Source of the DNA: a bacterium
Lineage (GTDB): Bacteria > Actinomycetota > Acidimicrobiia > Spongiisociales > ZC4RG35
Reading direction: 5' to 3'
Assembly: GCA_024638655.1 (NCBI GenBank)
Contig: JAHEJW010000001.1
Location: 119,473-183,472, forward strand
Length of the DNA stretch: 64,000 nucleotides
A program made the translations under genes and the position numbers. Position 1 is the first letter of the stretch. Every line of letters begins with the position of its first letter. Shown piece after piece: positions 9,659 through 18,569 of this stretch. Under the pieces are notes generated by a model that saw nothing but the letters and a program-made list of their open reading frames with translations, was not told where the DNA came from and ran no database searches.

Positions 9659-10716
9659 CGGAGAACTCCCAGCCGGATAACTGTTGTCGGACTGCCGAGA
9701 ACCCCGATGGCGGCGACGGGATTGTCCGGGAAGAGAACCGCATTCGCCGGAGACCCCGGGTCGAAGCCTGTGGACCGCCCGGTTGCTTCGAACGCCGCAA
9801 AGCCAACCGCTTTGACGGCATGTCGAGCGCTCAGCCCCAACTCAGCCAGTCTCACTGCCTCACCGGCAATGTCGGCGGGGGCACCAACGAGGTCCGATCC
9901 CGCCAGAACTCGCACCCCGGCCTCGACGGCGTGTGGCAACAGCCGACACACGTTTTGGAGGCCCTCGCTGAGCAGCCGTCCGCCGCTCGACGTCTCGCCG
10001 AGCTGTTTGATCGTCTCCTCCACGCGAAGCACCGTAGGGACCCACATGCCACCGCGTGCACCAAGCACCTCTAGGTCTTCTTCGCTCAGAAACAGACCAT
10101 GCTCGATGGAGTGGACGCCTGCGCGAACAGCGAGGCCCGGCACCTCAGGCGCCATCGTATGGATGGCGACTTTGGCCCCGGCTGCGTCAGCTGAAGAGAC
10201 TGCCTCACGCAGTTGACTGGCGTCGAAATTGGCCACCGGACCGATCCCTCGACGTGGCCAGTCCCCTACCAGCTTCACCCAGCCGAGACCTCGGCGGGCC
10301 TCTGACTCGACTGCCGCACCGATGTCTCCTGGGTCGATCACCCTGCCAAAGCCCGAGAAGTATCCGTCGAGCACAGAGATGATCGCGCCAGCAGCCTCGA
10401 CCTCGGGGCGCTCGATCGACGGCGTCTGCCGTATTGCGTCGATGGTGGTCGTATCGCGCCATCCCTTGTCCAACAGGAGGGTCACACCCGCAGCTAGCGC
10501 ATCTCGAGCCCTCTCGATCGCACCTTCGACATCTCCCGGGTCGGTGATGTGCTCCCCGGCAAGATGGGAATGGGCGTCGGCCAAACCCGGCAACGCCCAA
10601 CTCTCCCGCCCGACGTGGGCATCCGGCTCACCAGCCGGTTCCACCCAGATTCCCCCGCTGATATCCCGCGTGACCACCGGGCCGAATGGGGATCTGAGGG
10701 TGACGCGGACTCTCAT
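9655..10716 (-). CDS. amidohydrolase superfamily metal-dependent hydrolase
   Basis: TIM-barrel hydrolase of the imidazolonepropionase/prolidase-like amidohydrolase group. The chosen ATG at 10716 gives 353 residues and begins with the small beta domain; an upstream start at 10782 would add a weak 22-residue leader. Metal-site motifs are in order: HxH in PGLADAHSHLAGE, the strand Lys in GLGWVKLVGDW, His in VAIHTMAPE, His in SIEHGLFL, and Asp in VLAGSDLVG. The C-terminal composite domain is complete. The substrate is not predictable. It is the first gene of the maf-lipoprotein-thioesterase operon and is divergent from the S41 protease gene. Confidence 0.85.
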   Translation of the reverse strand: MRVRVTLRSPFGPVVTRDISGGIWVEPAGEPDAHVGRESWALPGLADAHSHLAGEHITDPGDVEGAIERARDALAAGVTLLLDKGWRDTTTIDAIRQTPSIERPEVEAAGAIISVLDGYFSGFGRVIDPGDIGAAVESEARRGLGWVKLVGDWPRRGIGPVANFDASQLREAVSSADAAGAKVAIHTMAPEVPGLAVRAGVHSIEHGLFLSEEDLEVLGARGGMWVPTVLRVEETIKQLGETSSGGRLLSEGLQNVCRLLPHAVEAGVRVLAGSDLVGAPADIAGEAVRLAELGLSARHAVKAVGFAAFEATGRSTGFDPGSPANAVLFPDNPVAAIGVLGSPTTVIRLGVLR

Positions 10717-10816
10717 GGTGCTGACGCTAACTGCCGATATGTATGGACCAGAGGCTCCATCCGATACGAGGGGACCCACCAATGCCGAGGGGACTTTGCT
10801 CCAAGAGCTCTACATA

Positions 10817-12202
10817 ATGGCGCAGGTGAAGAAGGTCGTGGTCGTGGCAGCTGTGATCCTGACCTCCTGTGGCGCGCTCACCCAGCCACCCACAACATCT
10901 CCTCCTCCGCCTCCCGTCGTCCAACCTATCTCGACGACCACACTCGGCACTCAGCCACTCGAGGTTCAGAACTGCGGAGCCCCACCGGTCACTTTTTCCG
11001 CCTTCTGTGAGGTCTACGAGCTCATCCAAGAGTGGCATGTCGATCGGCCGATCTCTGACGAGTTCCTCGCCCAGGTCGCACTCGACTCGTTGGCGAGTCA
11101 CCGGCCAACCGCAACCGAAGAGAGGCCCAGGACGCTCTTCTGCGCCGTTCCAAACGATGCGTTCGTCGACTTCTGCAGCCAGCTGGCGACCATGGTCTGG
11201 GAGGACGAAATAGCCATCGCCCCAGCCGTCGACGAGGCCGTACTGGCAATGACCGACATCGGCCTCGGCCCCTTCACCTACTACGTGCCGCCGGATCAGG
11301 TCGGTTCGTTCAGGCAAAATGGAGTCGTGGGCGGTGTTGGTGTTCTCCTCGACGCCACCAACTCGGTGGGCTCCAAATGCGCTCGAATCGACGAGACCTG
11401 TCCTCTCGAGATCGTCTTTGTGTTGGAGAACAATCCGGGGGCCGAGGCAGGTTTGGAAGCGGGTGATCAGATCATCTCCATCGACGGCGAGCCGGTCCAA
11501 GGGCGGGGTTTCGCTGCCACCGCAACGACCATCGCAGGCGACGAGACGGGGACGGTCACCATCACAGTGGACCGAGACGGCGAGACGGTCGAGTTCACCA
11601 TCGACCGTGCGCCTCTCACCGTTCCGACGGTGGACGTGAGTGTCCCACTCGATGGAGTCGGCTATCTGCGCATTCCCGACTTCGAAGCAGACATTGGCAA
11701 CTTGGTCGCCGATGCGCTCTCGTCGCTCGACGAAGCAGGCGCCGGAACGATCGTCGTCGACCTCCGCGACAACCCCGGTGGGTTTGTCGACACGGTGGTG
11801 GAGGTTGCCTCCCAGTTCATCGACGGTGGAACCGTCATGGCCACGGCGGGACCGGGCGACTCGTTCGAGTATCCGGCCGGCGATGGAGGCTTGGCGACCA
11901 CTCAGAGACTCGTCGTGCTCGTGAACAGGGGAACCGCCTCTGCGGCTGAGATACTCGCTGGTGCTCTGCGCGACCGACGGGGGGCTGTGATCGTTGGGGC
12001 CAACACGTTCGGTAAAGATGCCGTTCAGATACCCTTTGAGCTACGCAACGGCGGTGAACTCTATGTCGCCGTGGCCCGCTGGACGACACCGACCGGGTTG
12101 ACGGCCGGAGACGGCGGGCTGACGCCGGACAGGGAGTTGGAATTCCCGACCGACCAGACCGTCGAGGAACTCGTCCGGGCCGCCCTCGACGCGGCATCAT
12201 GA
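10817..12202 (+). CDS. S41 (CtpA/Tsp-like) peptidase, lipoprotein
   Basis: Carboxyl-terminal-processing-type serine protease, 461 residues. The open frame extends upstream to 10229, but the ATG at 10817 gives a clean lipoprotein signal (MAQVKKVVVVAAVILTSC with lipobox LTSC), so it is chosen. A Pro/Thr linker follows, then a helical domain, a PDZ domain (about 190-270, with NNPGAEAGLEAGDQIISIDG) and the S41 domain. The Ser/Lys dyad is intact: Ser375 in NRGTASAAEIL and Lys400 in FGKDAVQ, with the usual 25-residue spacing. Its stop overlaps the start of a paralogue (ATGA). It probably acts at the outer membrane face on misfolded or cell-wall proteins. Confidence 0.92.
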   Translation: MAQVKKVVVVAAVILTSCGALTQPPTTSPPPPPVVQPISTTTLGTQPLEVQNCGAPPVTFSAFCEVYELIQEWHVDRPISDEFLAQVALDSLASHRPTATEERPRTLFCAVPNDAFVDFCSQLATMVWEDEIAIAPAVDEAVLAMTDIGLGPFTYYVPPDQVGSFRQNGVVGGVGVLLDATNSVGSKCARIDETCPLEIVFVLENNPGAEAGLEAGDQIISIDGEPVQGRGFAATATTIAGDETGTVTITVDRDGETVEFTIDRAPLTVPTVDVSVPLDGVGYLRIPDFEADIGNLVADALSSLDEAGAGTIVVDLRDNPGGFVDTVVEVASQFIDGGTVMATAGPGDSFEYPAGDGGLATTQRLVVLVNRGTASAAEILAGALRDRRGAVIVGANTFGKDAVQIPFELRNGGELYVAVARWTTPTGLTAGDGGLTPDRELEFPTDQTVEELVRAALDAAS

Positions 12203-13602
12203 TCAAGAAACGCCTTCTAACCACATCGGTCGCAATGGCCGTAGTCATCACATCCTGCGTCGGCGGCACAGGTGGAACCTCCACGACCGACGGGTCGGGA
12301 CCCACGGCCCCCCCAACAACGGAGAATCTGGGCTCGGATGGACCATCCCGCGACCAGAGCGCAGATTTCGAGATCGTCGCATGTGACGACGCGCCCGACG
12401 ACGTTGTGATCGTATGCGAGGCCTACGACCTCATTCGGGACAACTACGTCGACGACATCCCGGACGAAACGCTGATCCAGGCAGCAGTCGAGGGTCTGAG
12501 AGCACTCGATGCAGACGACTTCGGAGAGAGATTCAAATGTCCCCTTCCCAACGAGGGTTTCCTCGCGGTCTGCGAGGCGGCAGTCGGCCGGGATCTCGGC
12601 CAGTTCTCGCTGGCCGAGATGATCGTCAGCTCTTTCGCTCTTTTCGGCCTCGACCCGAACTCGTTCTATCTCGATGAAGAGGCCCTGGAGCTCCTCCAGG
12701 AGGAGCAACAGGGCGAGATCGAGGGCATCGGCGCGCTGGTTTCCCCGGAGGATGAGACGATCGAAGGCGAGAACAAGCAGTGCTCCATCGTCTCGGAAAC
12801 ATGCAATGTCTTGATCGCATCGACGATCGAGGGAACTCCGGCAGAGGCGGCCGGCTTGCAGAGCGGAGACATCATCATCGGCGTCGACGGCGACGAGGTG
12901 ATCGGATGGTCCATCGAAGAGCTCACCGCACGTGTGCGGGGCCCTTCGGGGACCGACGTGGCCTTGACCATCAGGAGAGACGACGAGGTCTTCGAGGTGA
13001 CTATCACCCGGGCGGCGGTGGTCATACCGGTGCTCGAGACGGCGCAGTTCGGCGACGATGGCTACATCCGATTGCGGGTCTTCAACGGTACGGCCGACGA
13101 GCAGTTCCAGACTGCGGTCATAGAGATGGTCGCCGACGGAATCGACGACTTGGTCGTCGATCTCCGCAACAATCCGGGAGGTCTGCTGGACACTGCGATC
13201 GAAATCACCTCGGTCTTCCTTCCCTCGGGCGACGTTGTGGTGACCGAGGGTCCGAACGACGACAACACCTATTCGGTGACAGGTGCCTCACTCGTCCCCG
13301 AGAGTGTGAACGTGATCTTCGTGGTCAACGGGGGCAGCGCATCGGCTTCAGAGGTGGTCTCCGCCGTGTTGCAGGAACGGGATCGGGCGCTCGTCGTCGG
13401 CGAGAACACCTTCGGGAAGAACACTGTTCAGCAGCGTTTCGCACTCTCCAACGGCGGGGCCCTGAAGCTGACGATCGCCCGCTGGCTCACACCGGGCGGC
13501 CTTGACTTCGGCGGTGTCGGCGTGACCCCGGACGTGGAGCTCGCTTTCGAATCGAACGTGACTACCGAAGAGCTTGTCGCTGCCGTGGTCAGTCTCGGCT
13601 GA
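12199..13602 (+). CDS. S41 (CtpA/Tsp-like) peptidase, lipoprotein, tandem paralogue
   Basis: Second C-terminal-processing protease of 467 residues, overlapping the first by 4 bases. It has its own lipoprotein signal (ITSC lipobox), a Thr/Ser/Gly linker, the same helical domain (YDLIRDNYVDDIPDETL matches the neighbour's YELIQEWHVDRPISDEFL), a PDZ domain and an S41 domain. The catalytic dyad is present: Ser382 in NGGSASASEVV and Lys407 in FGKNTVQ. Both copies keep the active site, so the pair looks like a functional duplication rather than a decaying copy. Confidence 0.92.
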   Translation: MIKKRLLTTSVAMAVVITSCVGGTGGTSTTDGSGPTAPPTTENLGSDGPSRDQSADFEIVACDDAPDDVVIVCEAYDLIRDNYVDDIPDETLIQAAVEGLRALDADDFGERFKCPLPNEGFLAVCEAAVGRDLGQFSLAEMIVSSFALFGLDPNSFYLDEEALELLQEEQQGEIEGIGALVSPEDETIEGENKQCSIVSETCNVLIASTIEGTPAEAAGLQSGDIIIGVDGDEVIGWSIEELTARVRGPSGTDVALTIRRDDEVFEVTITRAAVVIPVLETAQFGDDGYIRLRVFNGTADEQFQTAVIEMVADGIDDLVVDLRNNPGGLLDTAIEITSVFLPSGDVVVTEGPNDDNTYSVTGASLVPESVNVIFVVNGGSASASEVVSAVLQERDRALVVGENTFGKNTVQQRFALSNGGALKLTIARWLTPGGLDFGGVGVTPDVELAFESNVTTEELVAAVVSLG

Positions 13603-13641
13603 TCACCCTTACAATCTCTCGCCTTCTGTGCGGAGGCAGTT

Positions 13642-14919
13642 GTGAGAGTCGGCATAGGCATTCTGGGAGGCGGAACGGTTGGTGGCGCGCTCGCCCATCG
13701 GTTGCTGACCGAAGGCGAGGCGGTGACGTCCAAGACTGGCCTCGAGCTCGAGGTGAGGAAGATCGCAGTCCGGGACCTTGCCAAGGGAAGGCCTTATCCG
13801 TTTCCACCGGACCTCCTCACCGACTCACCGGCCGACGTAGTGAACGACCCTGCAGTTCAGCTGGTCGTCGAGCTGATGGGAGGTCTCGAGCCCGCAGCAG
13901 ATTTGGTGATGCAGGCAATCGAGGCGGGGAAACCAGTGGTTACCGCGAACAAGGAGCTGGTGGCGATCCGCGGGGACGAGTTGATCAAGAAGGCAGAAGA
14001 GCGAGGTGTCTCCTTGCTCTTCGAAGCAGCCGTAGGTGGTGCGATTCCCATCATCCGACCCTTGTCCGCGTCTCTGGCGGGCGAACGCATCAGCGAAGTC
14101 ATCGGGATCGTCAACGGGACGACGAATTTCATACTCACTCAGATGTGCGAGTCAGGTGCCCGCTACGAGGAGGCTTTGGCCGAAGCACAATCCTTGGGCT
14201 ATGCGGAGGCAGACCCGAGCGCGGACGTCTCAGGATCAGATGCGGCATCCAAGGCCGCCATCCTGGCTTCTCTGGCCTTCGGGACGTGGATTGCCAGCGA
14301 CCGTGTTCACCGTGAAGGAATCGACCAGCTCCAACCCGAAGACATAGCGTTTGCGGCGGATCTCGGTTATCTGCCGAAACTTCTGGCTATCGCGAGTGAA
14401 TCGGAGGCGGGAATCGGCGTGCGCGTCCACACGACTCTGATTCCCACCGACCACCCTCTGGCCTCGGTCCGCGGATCCCAAAACGCTGTCTATGTGAAGG
14501 GACCGGCAGTCGACGAGCTCCTCTTCGCCGGGCCCGGTGCCGGAGGCGACCCAACAGCGACTGCGGTGCTGGGAGACATCATCGAAGCGGCCCGGGAGCT
14601 TCTCGCCGGTGCACAGGTCCCGCCGCGAGTGCGCTTTGGCTCCGGCCGAATCAGGGACTTCTCCGACATCGACACGAGCTGGTATCTGAGACTGGAGGTG
14701 GTCGATGAGCCCGGCGTCCTCGCCCAGATTGCGACGACAATCGGAGCGAACAGGGTCAGCATCGAGTCGATGGTCCAAATTGGACGGGGCGAGACCGCAA
14801 CCCTGCTGTTCATCACCCACCCGTCACCCGAGTCGGATCACCAGGCGGCGATCGTCGCTCTGAGACAGCTCGAGGTCGTGCGACAAGTCGCAGCCGCGAT
14901 GAGGGTGCTCACGGTTTGA
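13642..14919 (+). CDS. hom: homoserine dehydrogenase
   Basis: NAD(P)H-dependent reduction of aspartate semialdehyde to homoserine, the branch point to threonine and methionine. GTG start with a GGAGG about 5 bases upstream; 425 residues. It shows the Rossmann GILGGGTVGGAL near the N-terminus, TANKELVA, the catalytic region EAAVGGAIPIIRPL and GIVNGTTNFIL, and the catalytic YAEADPSADVSGSDAASK. A C-terminal ACT domain (from about 350, LRLEVVDEPGVLAQIATTIG) suggests threonine feedback control. The stop lies inside the convergent glycosylase gene (11-base overlap). Confidence 0.96.
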   Translation: MRVGIGILGGGTVGGALAHRLLTEGEAVTSKTGLELEVRKIAVRDLAKGRPYPFPPDLLTDSPADVVNDPAVQLVVELMGGLEPAADLVMQAIEAGKPVVTANKELVAIRGDELIKKAEERGVSLLFEAAVGGAIPIIRPLSASLAGERISEVIGIVNGTTNFILTQMCESGARYEEALAEAQSLGYAEADPSADVSGSDAASKAAILASLAFGTWIASDRVHREGIDQLQPEDIAFAADLGYLPKLLAIASESEAGIGVRVHTTLIPTDHPLASVRGSQNAVYVKGPAVDELLFAGPGAGGDPTATAVLGDIIEAARELLAGAQVPPRVRFGSGRIRDFSDIDTSWYLRLEVVDEPGVLAQIATTIGANRVSIESMVQIGRGETATLLFITHPSPESDHQAAIVALRQLEVVRQVAAAMRVLTV

Positions 14920-15700
14920 CTGGCCGGCCCTCTGGCTGACATGAAGGACACCAATAGGTGACGCGATCACCGAGCCTGGCCATCTTGATCTCGCTGGAAC
15001 ACCTTCGACACGGTCTGCCGGCACGGTCGTAGACCCACATCTCCCGGCCTCTGGCGCGCTCACCCGTGGTGCTACGCGGGCCGGATCTGACGTTGACAGC
15101 GAGGAGCCGACTCGCCCGCTCGGCCATCTCGAGCAGTTCGGGATCAGACACCTCGCTGACACGCGTCCCGGGGTGGATACCCGCGAGGAAGAGCAGCTCC
15201 GACTTGTACACGTTGCCGATACCTGCAACGACTCGCTGGTCGAGCAAGACCTCGGCGATCGATGCGGGGTTCCGTGTCCGGGCGCGCTCGACGAACAGGC
15301 CGGGTTCGAATCCATCCGCCAGAACATCGGGACCGAGACGCTCAAGCCGTCGTTCGATCGCAGGTGTTCGATCGACCTCGACATCCGGGGCGGCAAAGCA
15401 ACAAATGTGGTGGGCGGCGGTGCTGAGCACAACCCTGGCGCTGCCCGGTACGGGGCGCTCGGCGGGAATTACGGTCCAGCGACCGGGCATGCCCAAGTGC
15501 ACCCGGAGCGAGAAACCCTTGTCGAAGTCCACCACGAGGTGCTTGCCGAAAGTTCGCACGTCTTTGACTCGCCGACCCGCCAAACGATCCGCATTCGACC
15601 GAATCTGAGGCGCGGTTCCATAGACCGAGACAACGTCGTTCCCCATCAGGATCGGCCGGATGCGCGCCGCAGCTTTGGCGATGCTGTCACCCTCGGGCAT
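14909..15700 (-). CDS. Fpg/Nei family DNA glycosylase (endonuclease VIII type)
   Basis: Base-excision repair glycosylase/AP lyase for oxidised bases, 263 residues. The mature N-terminus PEGDS carries the catalytic Pro and Glu of the Nei branch (Fpg would read PELPE). The H2TH region includes VLLDQRVVAGIGNVYKSELL, and the C-terminus carries a CxxC...CxxC zinc finger (CRRCSSEIKMAR then YWCPSCQ). It most resembles actinobacterial Nei2. It overlaps hom by 11 bases in convergent orientation. Confidence 0.9.
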   Translation of the reverse strand: MPEGDSIAKAAARIRPILMGNDVVSVYGTAPQIRSNADRLAGRRVKDVRTFGKHLVVDFDKGFSLRVHLGMPGRWTVIPAERPVPGSARVVLSTAAHHICCFAAPDVEVDRTPAIERRLERLGPDVLADGFEPGLFVERARTRNPASIAEVLLDQRVVAGIGNVYKSELLFLAGIHPGTRVSEVSDPELLEMAERASRLLAVNVRSGPRSTTGERARGREMWVYDRAGRPCRRCSSEIKMARLGDRVTYWCPSCQPEGRPVKP

Positions 15701-15739
15701 GTCGCCGGTCTCCCACCAAGAGCAGGATGAGCTTCTGGC

Positions 15740-16171
15740 TCAAAGCAACATGGTGGTCAGAGCCAGGATCCAGAGGAGGCCTTCCAACCGGAGTGCCCCG
15801 ATCAGCGCTCCTACCCTCGACACCGCTCGAGGAAGATCGTTGTCGGCCAAGCCGGCCCTCACGTCGCGCCACGCCGGGCTTCCCACCAGACCACCCACCA
15901 CGAACATCGCCAATACTGCCGCCAGACCGAGCCAAATGCGTAGTGGAGTTTCAGCCAAGCCGGTGGTCAGCATGACCAGCCAGACGCCGGTAGCCAAAGT
16001 CCCCAAGCCCGAGATGATGCCAAGACGCTCGGCTCTGGCCATTCTCTGGGTGAGACCCAAGTTCTCATGTCGATTGTGGATCGACTGACGGAGATCCCGC
16101 GGGATCAGGATCTTGTGGCCAAACCAAGTCGCGGCAAACGTGACGTGAAGGATCTTGATGATCAGGATCAC
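15740..16171 (-). CDS. small integral membrane protein (DUF2269/CopD-like)
   Basis: Unidentified 143-residue membrane protein with four predicted TM helices (about 2-20, 50-70, 82-100, 125-142). The first helix has LHVTFAATWFGHKI and later RLGIISGLGTLATGVWLVM, a pattern seen in DUF2269-type and CopD-like proteins, where the histidines may bind haem or copper. It is on the minus strand between msrA and the glycosylase. Function not assigned. Confidence 0.65.
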   Translation of the reverse strand: MILIIKILHVTFAATWFGHKILIPRDLRQSIHNRHENLGLTQRMARAERLGIISGLGTLATGVWLVMLTTGLAETPLRIWLGLAAVLAMFVVGGLVGSPAWRDVRAGLADNDLPRAVSRVGALIGALRLEGLLWILALTTMLL

Positions 16172-16242
16172 ACGAGTAGCGAAGCTACGCGACGCAGAGA
16201 GTTGCCGTCGTCTAGCGCCAGGCGAGTCTCTACAGACCGACG

Positions 16243-16881
16243 CTAACTCAAGCCGGGATAACCGATCCCGGTATTGGCATGACAGTCATATCCGTGAGGG
16301 TTCTTCCCCAGATACTGCTGGTGGTAGTCCTCGGCGTAGTAGTACCTGTCCAGGGGTTTGATCTCGGTCGTTATCTCTCCGAAGCCGCGCTCGGTGATCA
16401 CGGACTGATAGAGATCTCGGGATCTCTTGGCTTGGTCCAGTTGCTCATCGGTAGTCGTGTAGATCGCCGACCTGTATTGAGTCCCGACATCGTTGCCTTG
16501 CTGATACCCCTGAGTTGGATCGTGGGTCTCCCAGAAGACCCGGAGGAGCTCGTCATAGGAGACCTGGTCCGGGTGGTAAACGACCATGACAGCTTCGGTA
16601 TGGCCGGTTCGGCCGGTGCAAACCTCTTCATACGAGGGGTTGGGCGTGATCCCTCCTGCATAACCCACCGACGTGGTGTACACCCCGTCGAGCTGCCAGA
16701 AACGCCTCTCTGCGCCCCAGAAGCAGCCCATCCCGAATACGGCCGTCTCGGCCCCTTCGGGGAACGGGCCCACCATTGGATTCCCGTTGATGAAGTGCTC
16801 GTCTGGCACCTCGACTCCCTCGCTTCGACCGGGCAGAGCCTGATCCGGCGACGGCATGTCCATTGCTTTACGTCCAAACAT
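16243..16881 (-). CDS. msrA: peptide-methionine (S)-S-oxide reductase
   Basis: Repairs the S-epimer of methionine sulfoxide in proteins. The 212-residue protein has the catalytic [13 protein letters not shown] (Cys53), the conserved [23 protein letters not shown] and the [20 protein letters not shown] region. The ATG at 16881 is chosen because a GGAGG lies 5 bases upstream; a GTG one codon earlier would be too close. No MsrB domain is fused; msrB is a separate gene at 45.8 kb. Confidence 0.96.
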   Translation of the reverse strand: MFGRKAMDMPSPDQALPGRSEGVEVPDEHFINGNPMVGPFPEGAETAVFGMGCFWGAERRFWQLDGVYTTSVGYAGGITPNPSYEEVCTGRTGHTEAVMVVYHPDQVSYDELLRVFWETHDPTQGYQQGNDVGTQYRSAIYTTTDEQLDQAKRSRDLYQSVITERGFGEITTEIKPLDRYYYAEDYHQQYLGKNPHGYDCHANTGIGYPGLS

Positions 16882-16909
16882 CACGACCTCCGTGGGCTAA
16901 TCAAACCAT

Positions 16910-17293
16910 TCAACCTGTTAAGACAGCCTCAAGTTCCATCTCGACTTTCCAGCGCTCATCGAGTAAACCGGCCACGACCACCATCGTCGAAGCCGGTCGA
17001 ATCGAAGCAAAGACCTCCCCATGCGCCTCCCCGACCTTGTCGGCGTAGGAGGCGTCGGTGATGAACGTTCGGGTGCGGACGACGTCATCGGGAGCTCCTC
17101 CGACCGCCGCCAGGGCTCCGAGCATTATCTCGATACAGCGCCGGGTCTGAGCTCCGGGATCGGGATCGACATTGCCATCAGGCCAGATCGGAGCGGTACC
17201 GGCGACGAGGACGCGTTCCCCGACCCGGACCGCCCGACTGAAGCCATACCGGGGCTCGAAGGGCGAGCCGGAGCTGATGTTCTCACGCTTCAT
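16910..17293 (-). CDS. RidA/YjgF family protein
   Basis: Member of the RidA (enamine/imine deaminase) family, 127 residues. It carries the family pattern GTAPIWPDGNVDPDPGAQ, the Arg-containing VVRTRTFITD near residues 70-80 (the substrate-binding Arg position), and the C-terminal VEMELEAVL. It lies 28 bases upstream of msrA on the same strand and probably shares its transcript. Whether it is a true RidA or one of the less characterised Rid subfamilies cannot be settled here. Confidence 0.85.
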   Translation of the reverse strand: MKRENISSGSPFEPRYGFSRAVRVGERVLVAGTAPIWPDGNVDPDPGAQTRRCIEIMLGALAAVGGAPDDVVRTRTFITDASYADKVGEAHGEVFASIRPASTMVVVAGLLDERWKVEMELEAVLTG

Positions 17294-17379
17294 GGGTCCA
17301 GCCTATGCGGTGAGCACCTCAAGCCAGCCAGTTCCCACTTCTCGCACTCCGACCGATTCGTTACGCTTTTCCACAGCCC

Positions 17380-18543
17380 ATGCGGTTTCTCCGAAGTCTC
17401 CCGGTGTTGATTGCCTTTGCCCTCGTGGCTTCTCTCATCTCTACGGCCGGCCCACTGGCGTTGGCCCAGTCCGTCGAGGAGGCCCAGGACGACGTCGCTG
17501 CCGCCAAGGAGAGGGCCGAAGTGGCATCCGGGCTTGTCGACGAGGCGGTCGCCGAACGCGAGGAGCTCGAGATTGAGCTGGCCGAGACGATTTCCCAGGT
17601 GAACGATCTCGCCGCGAACCTATCCATCGTCGGCTCTGATCTGGACAGGACCGCGGCGCAGCTCGGCTTTGCCGACGTCGAGTTGGCAGGGATCAAATCA
17701 GCCATCGAGATTCAGGCCGTCGATGCCTACATGACAGTCCTGGCATCGCCATCGGTCTCGGTGGTGAATTCGCCCACCGTCGAGCAGGCGATAGTCGCGT
17801 CATCGGTGGTCGAAGACGTGGTCGCAAGCGGGCGAGCGACCGTCGACGACCTGGTGGTGAAGCGGAGAACGTTGGAGGAGCTCCAAGACAAGTATCTCGC
17901 CGAGCAGGACGCATATCAGCAGGTGCAGGATGAGCTGGACGAGCAAGTTGCACGGCTCGCCGATCTGTATGAGAGGGCCGACGCGCTCGTCGCCGATGCC
18001 GTGAGGCAAGCCCAAGGCGCCGATGCCGAGTACCGAGCCGCGCTGAGCGCTGTCGACATGGCACGCGCGCGCGAATCGGAGCGGCAGAGACAAGAGGAGC
18101 GCAGCTCCACCACCACGACCACATCCCCGGGGTCAACGACCTCCACGACCTCCGGCAAGGCGACCACCACGACAACCTCTGCCACGGCGACGTCTACTTC
18201 CGGCGCGGGTGGCGGCCCTTGGAACCATCCGCCCTCCGTCGAGCAATGGAGAGGACTTGTGCAGACGTTCTTCCCGTCGAACCGGGTAGAAGAAGCACTG
18301 CGCATCATCGACTGTGAGAGCAACGGCGACCCCGACGCCTACAACCCATACTCAGGGGCCTCGGGATTGTTTCAGTTCCTACCGTCGACCTGGGCGAGCA
18401 CCGCTCCCAAGGCGGGTTACCCCAGCTCCAGCCCTTTCGAGCCGGAGGCCAACATCGCGTCTGCGGCTTGGCTGGCGAACCGCTACCAGGAGCTGGGCCT
18501 CTATTACTGGCAGGCGTGGAGCTGTCGAAGGATGCTTGGCTGA
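17380..18543 (+). CDS. secreted coiled-coil protein with C-terminal lysozyme-like (transglycosylase) domain
   Basis: Probable peptidoglycan hydrolase of 387 residues. A Sec signal peptide (1-30, ending in ALAQS) is followed by a long coiled coil (about 32-235), a Thr/Ser linker with runs of TTTT (about 236-275), and a lysozyme-fold domain containing IIDCESNGDPDAYNPYSGAS and GLFQFLPSTW, where the Glu in CESNG is the catalytic acid position of SLT/Rpf-type enzymes. The coiled-coil plus hydrolase layout resembles FtsEX-activated wall hydrolases, in which the coiled coil controls the enzyme. It is divergent from the RidA gene. Confidence 0.85.
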   Translation: MRFLRSLPVLIAFALVASLISTAGPLALAQSVEEAQDDVAAAKERAEVASGLVDEAVAEREELEIELAETISQVNDLAANLSIVGSDLDRTAAQLGFADVELAGIKSAIEIQAVDAYMTVLASPSVSVVNSPTVEQAIVASSVVEDVVASGRATVDDLVVKRRTLEELQDKYLAEQDAYQQVQDELDEQVARLADLYERADALVADAVRQAQGADAEYRAALSAVDMARARESERQRQEERSSTTTTTSPGSTTSTTSGKATTTTTSATATSTSGAGGGPWNHPPSVEQWRGLVQTFFPSNRVEEALRIIDCESNGDPDAYNPYSGASGLFQFLPSTWASTAPKAGYPSSSPFEPEANIASAAWLANRYQELGLYYWQAWSCRRMLG

Positions 18544-18569
18544 CGGGTCCCTAGAATCTCGCTCCGCTG

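Noticed and set aside
15298..15315. GGGTTCGAATCC string looking like a tRNA T-loop
   Set aside because: It is inside the nei-type gene and codes for its protein; no acceptor stem or other tRNA arm pairs around it.
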